Part shown: piece after piece, positions 60,429 through 64,000 of the stretch
How the letters are laid out: the number at the start of each line of letters is the position of its first letter
Numbering within the stretch: position 1 is the stretch's first letter
Position numbers and translations under genes: made by a program
The notes under the pieces: generated by a model
Databases searched by the model: none
What the model was told of the DNA's origin: nothing
Seen by the model: only the letters and a program-made list of their open reading frames with translations
DNA from: Defluviitaleaceae bacterium
GTDB taxonomy: Bacteria > Bacillota > Clostridia > Lachnospirales > WQUN01
Assembly: GCA_009781755.1 (NCBI GenBank)
Contig: WQVD01000004.1
Coordinates: forward strand, 1-64,000
Direction of reading: 5' to 3'
Length of the DNA stretch: 64,000 nucleotides

Positions 60429-63400
60429 CTAGCCTACGATTTTAACAGCTGCGTCGCCTAGCAAGTCTTTCAAGCGTTGGGCGAGTTGGGGGTCGGGGCG
60501 GATATGAAAGGATTTATTAGCGGCGAATTTTTGGCCGCTTTTTTCGTTGTAGATCATTACGGGGGTGTTGCCGGGGTAGGCGGATAGGATGTCGGTGACA
60601 TCGCGCAGGGGAATGTCGCGGTCGGCGGCTAGTTTGAGCCAGAGGGTGCGGGTGGGTTGCGGTGGGGCATCAGCGGCGGCGGGTCGGGGGGGATTTTGGC
60701 GGGGTACGGGGGGGGTGTCGTCGTCATCCATGTAGGCGTTTTGGGCGATTTCATCGTATAGGACGATTTCGTTGGCGATGATTTTGGCGTCTTCTTCTTC
60801 GCGGACGCTGGCACGTCCTGCTACGATGATGACTTGGTCGGTTTGTATGCGGAAGCCTTGTTTTTCGTAGAGTTGGGCAAAAACGATTACCTCGACCGCG
60901 CCATACATGTCCTCTACGGTTAGGAAGGCCATGGGCTTGTTGTCGCGCTTGGTGTATTTGACGGATTTGGCGGTGACTAGGCCGCCGTATTTTACGTCTG
61001 CGCCGTCTTTGATGGCATCTGCGGTGTCGTTGTCGGCGGCGAAGGATAGGCTGTTGTTTTTAGTAAAGCGGCGCAGGACATTTTCGTAATCGGACAGGGG
61101 GTGGCCACTTACGTAGATGCCCAGCATTTCTTTTTCGTCGGCCAGCATTTGGCGTTTGGGGATGTCGTTTAAGTAGGGGAGTTCGTCTTTGTGGTAAGTG
61201 GGGCCGGTTTTGGGCGTGGATTGGGCGGAGTCGTCCATTAGGTCGAAGAGGGAGAGTTGGCCTTCAATGGTGGATTTTTTGGCATGGGCGATGCCGCTTA
61301 CGATGCCGGGGAAAACGACCATATACTGCACGCGCTTGCCGCCCAGCGAGTCGAACGCGCCTGCTTTTATGAGCGATTCCAGGCAGCGCTTGTTGATGGC
61401 ATCTGCGGCGGTTTGCAAGCGGTTGATAAAGTCTGTGATGCCGCGGTAAGGGCCGCCGATTTCGCGTTCCTTGACAATGGCTTCGACCGCACCGCGCCCT
61501 ACATTGCGGATAGCGGCCAAACCAAAGCGAATCGCTTTACCCGATACGCTGAATGCGCTGTAACCTTCATTGATGTCGGGCGGCAGCAGGGCGATGCCCA
61601 TTTTTTTGCATTCGTGGATGTAGGCGGCGACCTTGGCGGTGTTGTCCATGATGCTGGTCATGGTGGCGGCCATAAACTCGACGGGATGGTAATGTTTGAG
61701 CCATGCTGTTTGGTAAGAAAGCAACGCGTATCCCGCCGCGTGCGGTTTGTTGAACGCATACGCAGCGAAGTCTGCCATATCGTCAAAAATCTTGTTGGCA
61801 GCGGCTTCAGGGATGCCGTTGGCGACGCAGCCGGGCACACCGGCTTCGGGCGAGCCATGGACAAATACGTGCCGCTCACTTTCCATGACGCTGGCGATTT
61901 TTTTGGACATTGCGCGGCGCATCAAGTCCGACCGCCCCATGGAGAAACCCGCCAAATCGCGCACAATTTGCATGACCTGCTCTTGGTATACGATACAACC
62001 GTAGGTGGTGTTAAGGATGGGTTCAAGTGCGCGATGCAAATATGAGATTTTTTTGGGGTTCTTTTTGCCCTTGATGAATTTGGGAATCGAGTCCATCGGC
62101 CCCGGGCGGTACAGCGAAATACCCGCGATAACGTCCTCGAGGTCTTTGGGTTGCAAATCCTTCATGAAGGACTTCATGCCCGATGATTCCAATTGAAAAA
62201 CGCCGTCGGTGTTGGCGCGGCTGATGAGTGCGTATACGTTGGGGTCTTCATAGGTCCAGTTGTTTACGTCCACGGTGATGCCCTTGGAACGCGCCACTTC
62301 CTCGGCGGCGCGGCGGATGACGGTAAGCGTGCGTAAGCCCAAGAAGTCCATCTTGAGTAAACCTAATTCCTCGACCGTACCCATAGGGAATTGCGTGGTG
62401 ACTACATTGTCGTTGACGTTGAGCGGTACATATTCGCTTACGGGGCGGTTGCAAATTACGACCCCGGCGGGGTGCGTGCCCGCGTGGCGCGGCAGGCCTT
62501 CCAGCTTCAATGCCATGTCCATGAGGGTTTGCGTGTCTTCTTCCTCTTCGTAGGCCTGCTTGAGTTCGGGGCTGATTTCCAATGCTTTTTTCAGGTTGAT
62601 GCCCAACTCCATGGGAATCATCTTGGCGATGCGGTCCACGTCGTTATAATTCATGGCCAGCGCACGCCCCACGTCACGCGTGACCGCCCGCGCCGCCATG
62701 GTGCCAAATGTAATGATTTGAGACACATTCTCCACGCCATATTTGTCCACGACGTAGTCAATGACCTCCTGCCGCCGTTCATAGCAGAAGTCAATGTCAA
62801 AGTCGGGCATGGATACGCGTTCGGGGTTGAGGAATCGCTCAAACAGCAGGTTGTACGGGATGGGGTCAACGTCGGTAATGCGCAACACATACGCAACAAT
62901 GCTGCCCGCACCGGAGCCGCGCCCGGGGCCCACCATGATGCCGTTCTTGCGCGCGTAGTCGATAAAATCCCATACGATAAGGAAATAATCCGTAAAACCC
63001 ATGCCGCCGATGACGGAAAGTTCGTATTGCAGACGGTCATGGTGGTTAGGGGCGGTATCGCCGTAACGCGAAACTAAGCCGTCCTCGCATAACTTGGTTA
63101 AGTAGGCGAAAGCGAGGGCTTTGTCGGCTTCAACAACGCCGCCATTTACATCATCGGCCGTACTGTCATCCGTCAAGCCGTTGCATGGGGGGTCAAGGGG
63201 GAAAGCCCCCCCTTGCGGGGGTTCGGGGGCAGCGTCCCCCGAGGTCTTGATCTTTTCTTTTTCTTCGCCGTCTTCGCCGCCGCCGCCCCAAGCCGCCGCA
63301 AACGCCTCCGGCACAGTAAACGTCGGCAACTTGTAATTGTTAAATTCAAATTCCACATGGCAGCGATCGGCAATTTTCTGCGTGTTCTCCAACGCCTCGG

Positions 63401-64000
63401 GCACGTCATCGAACAACTCAAACATTTCATCGGGCGACTTTAAATAGAATTGGTCGGTGTTGAACTGCATGCGGTCTTCGTCGAGGATGGTCTTGCCGGT
63501 TTGGATGCATAAGAGGATTTCTTGCGCCTTGGCATCTTCGGCGTTTATGTAGTGGACGTCGTTGGTGGCTACCAACGGGATGTTTAACTCGCGTGACATG
63601 CGCTTGAGGTCGCGGTTGACTTGCTGCTGTTCGGGCGCGTTATATCCGCCCAATTCCAGGAAGAAATTGTCTTGACCGAACACTTCATTGTACGCACGCG
63701 CCATGAGACAAGCGCGTTCGTAGCCTTCGGTCAGCAGGATGCGCGGCACCACACCCGACAGGCAGGCCGACAGCGCGATAAGTCCTTCGTTGTACTTTTT
63801 TAATAACTCAAAGTCCACGCGCGGGCGATAATAAAAGCCCTCGGTAAAACCCAGTGACACGAGCTTGATGAGGTTTTGATAGCCAACTTGATTTTCGGCC
63901 AGCAAGACGAGGTGCATGTAGTTGCCTTGGTCGGTTTTGACCTTCTCGAAGCGGGTGGTGGGGGCTACGTACATTTCACAGCCGATGATGGGGTTAATGC
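60429..64000 (-). CDS. dnaE: DNA polymerase III alpha subunit DnaE, 5' part beyond window
   Basis: The visible 1190 codons start within the PHP domain (PIIGCEMYVAPTTRFEK continues to the right edge). The polymerase core has PGRGSGAGSIVAYVLRITDV and MPDFDIDFCYERRQEVIDYV with the catalytic aspartates, then YRPGPMDSIPKFIKGKKNP, NKPHAAGYALLSYQTAWLKH, and a C-terminal OB fold (AFLTVEDMYGAVEVIVFAQL). It is the replicative polymerase. An extra segment of about 60 residues between the PHP domain and the polymerase core contains the in-frame repeat at 63189-63252. Confidence 0.95.
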   Translation of the reverse strand, partial: INPIIGCEMYVAPTTRFEKVKTDQGNYMHLVLLAENQVGYQNLIKLVSLGFTEGFYYRPRVDFELLKKYNEGLIALSACLSGVVPRILLTEGYERACLMARAYNEVFGQDNFFLELGGYNAPEQQQVNRDLKRMSRELNIPLVATNDVHYINAEDAKAQEILLCIQTGKTILDEDRMQFNTDQFYLKSPDEMFELFDDVPEALENTQKIADRCHVEFEFNNYKLPTFTVPEAFAAAWGGGGEDGEEKEKIKTSGDAAPEPPQGGAFPLDPPCNGLTDDSTADDVNGGVVEADKALAFAYLTKLCEDGLVSRYGDTAPNHHDRLQYELSVIGGMGFTDYFLIVWDFIDYARKNGIMVGPGRGSGAGSIVAYVLRITDVDPIPYNLLFERFLNPERVSMPDFDIDFCYERRQEVIDYVVDKYGVENVSQIITFGTMAARAVTRDVGRALAMNYNDVDRIAKMIPMELGINLKKALEISPELKQAYEEEEDTQTLMDMALKLEGLPRHAGTHPAGVVICNRPVSEYVPLNVNDNVVTTQFPMGTVEELGLLKMDFLGLRTLTVIRRAAEEVARSKGITVDVNNWTYEDPNVYALISRANTDGVFQLESSGMKSFMKDLQPKDLEDVIAGISLYRPGPMDSIPKFIKGKKNPKKISYLHRALEPILNTTYGCIVYQEQVMQIVRDLAGFSMGRSDLMRRAMSKKIASVMESERHVFVHGSPEAGVPGCVANGIPEAAANKIFDDMADFAAYAFNKPHAAGYALLSYQTAWLKHYHPVEFMAATMTSIMDNTAKVAAYIHECKKMGIALLPPDINEGYSAFSVSGKAIRFGLAAIRNVGRGAVEAIVKEREIGGPYRGITDFINRLQTAADAINKRCLESLIKAGAFDSLGGKRVQYMVVFPGIVSGIAHAKKSTIEGQLSLFDLMDDSAQSTPKTGPTYHKDELPYLNDIPKRQMLADEKEMLGIYVSGHPLSDYENVLRRFTKNNSLSFAADNDTADAIKDGADVKYGGLVTAKSVKYTKRDNKPMAFLTVEDMYGAVEVIVFAQLYEKQGFRIQTDQVIIVAGRASVREEEDAKIIANEIVLYDEIAQNAYMDDDDTPPVPRQNPPRPAAADAPPQPTRTLWLKLAADRDIPLRDVTDILSAYPGNTPVMIYNEKSGQKFAANKSFHIRPDPQLAQRLKDLLGDAAVKIVG
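63189..63252. repeat. Fragment of the composite palindromic element inside dnaE
   Basis: About 55 of 64 bases match 56981-57046 (read on opposite strands). In dnaE it encodes TSGDAAPEPPQGGAFPLDPP, a Pro/Gly/Ala-rich stretch unlike the flanking protein, and it keeps the frame open. Confidence 0.85.

Overview
The window looks like part of the chromosome of an endospore-forming member of the class Clostridia. Low-GC Gram-positive gene order and content point there: a veg gene upstream of a SipL-like LysM spore-coat gene, a GerS-like lipoprotein upstream of alanine racemase and an EndoA/MazF toxin, a PdaA-type cortex deacetylase, a tilS-hpt fusion followed by ftsH, and GGAGG-type ribosome binding sites throughout. 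No marker here fixes genus or species. DnaE runs off the right-hand edge; all other genes are complete in the window unless noted.

Layout. 1-8.1 kb: an HTH-VOC fusion, a zinc-ribbon protein, a GH5 glycosidase, an ABC exporter, an orphan GHKL histidine kinase, a possible structured RNA and a membrane protein of unknown role. 8.2-17.6 kb (mostly minus): tex, an overlapping nucleotidyltransferase-like pair, a MerR/TipAS regulator with a recognisable MerR-type promoter, a DNA-binding/GNAT fusion, an S41 peptidase, a RelB-MazF toxin-antitoxin pair, gamma-glutamyltransferase and an APH-like kinase. 17.7-24.3 kb: a complete phosphate regulon, pstS-pstC-pstA-pstB-phoU-phoP-phoR, behind a Pho-box promoter; its PstS is circularly permuted. 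24.5-27.5 kb: an ECF sigma/anti-sigma pair and a secreted stalk-domain protein. 27.8-31 kb: gerS-alr-mazF-antiporter operon. 31-32.6 kb: an AT-rich two-gene cassette, an HExxH metallopeptidase coupled to a small hydrophobic protein. 33-41 kb: aquaporin, pdaA, mscS, a second S41 peptidase, a higBA module with a clear operator, and a LolD/FtsX-type ABC transporter. 41.3-45.7 kb: a giant acyl-CoA dehydratase activase-like protein. 45.8-47.6 kb: a small islet bounded by an intact tRNA-Ala and a decayed 3' fragment of the same tRNA, carrying a PIN-domain toxin pair and an unknown protein. 47.7-64 kb: sipL, veg, a secreted protein, ftsH, tilS-hpt, a VOC protein, a third S41 peptidase, smpB, an AI-2E family transporter, a zinc-ribbon membrane protein, an amidase and dnaE.

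The strongest structure not explained by genes is repetitive DNA. A GC-rich composite palindromic element occurs at 1021-1359 and 56981-57224, and a 64-bp part of it lies in frame inside dnaE. A separate family of 27-bp palindromes occurs in at least eight places, often as terminator-like hairpins, and has expanded into 12-residue tandem repeats inside TilS. Four toxin-like modules (RelB-MazF, EndoA/MazF without a visible antitoxin, HigBA, PIN pair) and the peptidase cassette make up the conflict-related content. Everything here was read by eye; family names rest on recalled motifs, not on searches.
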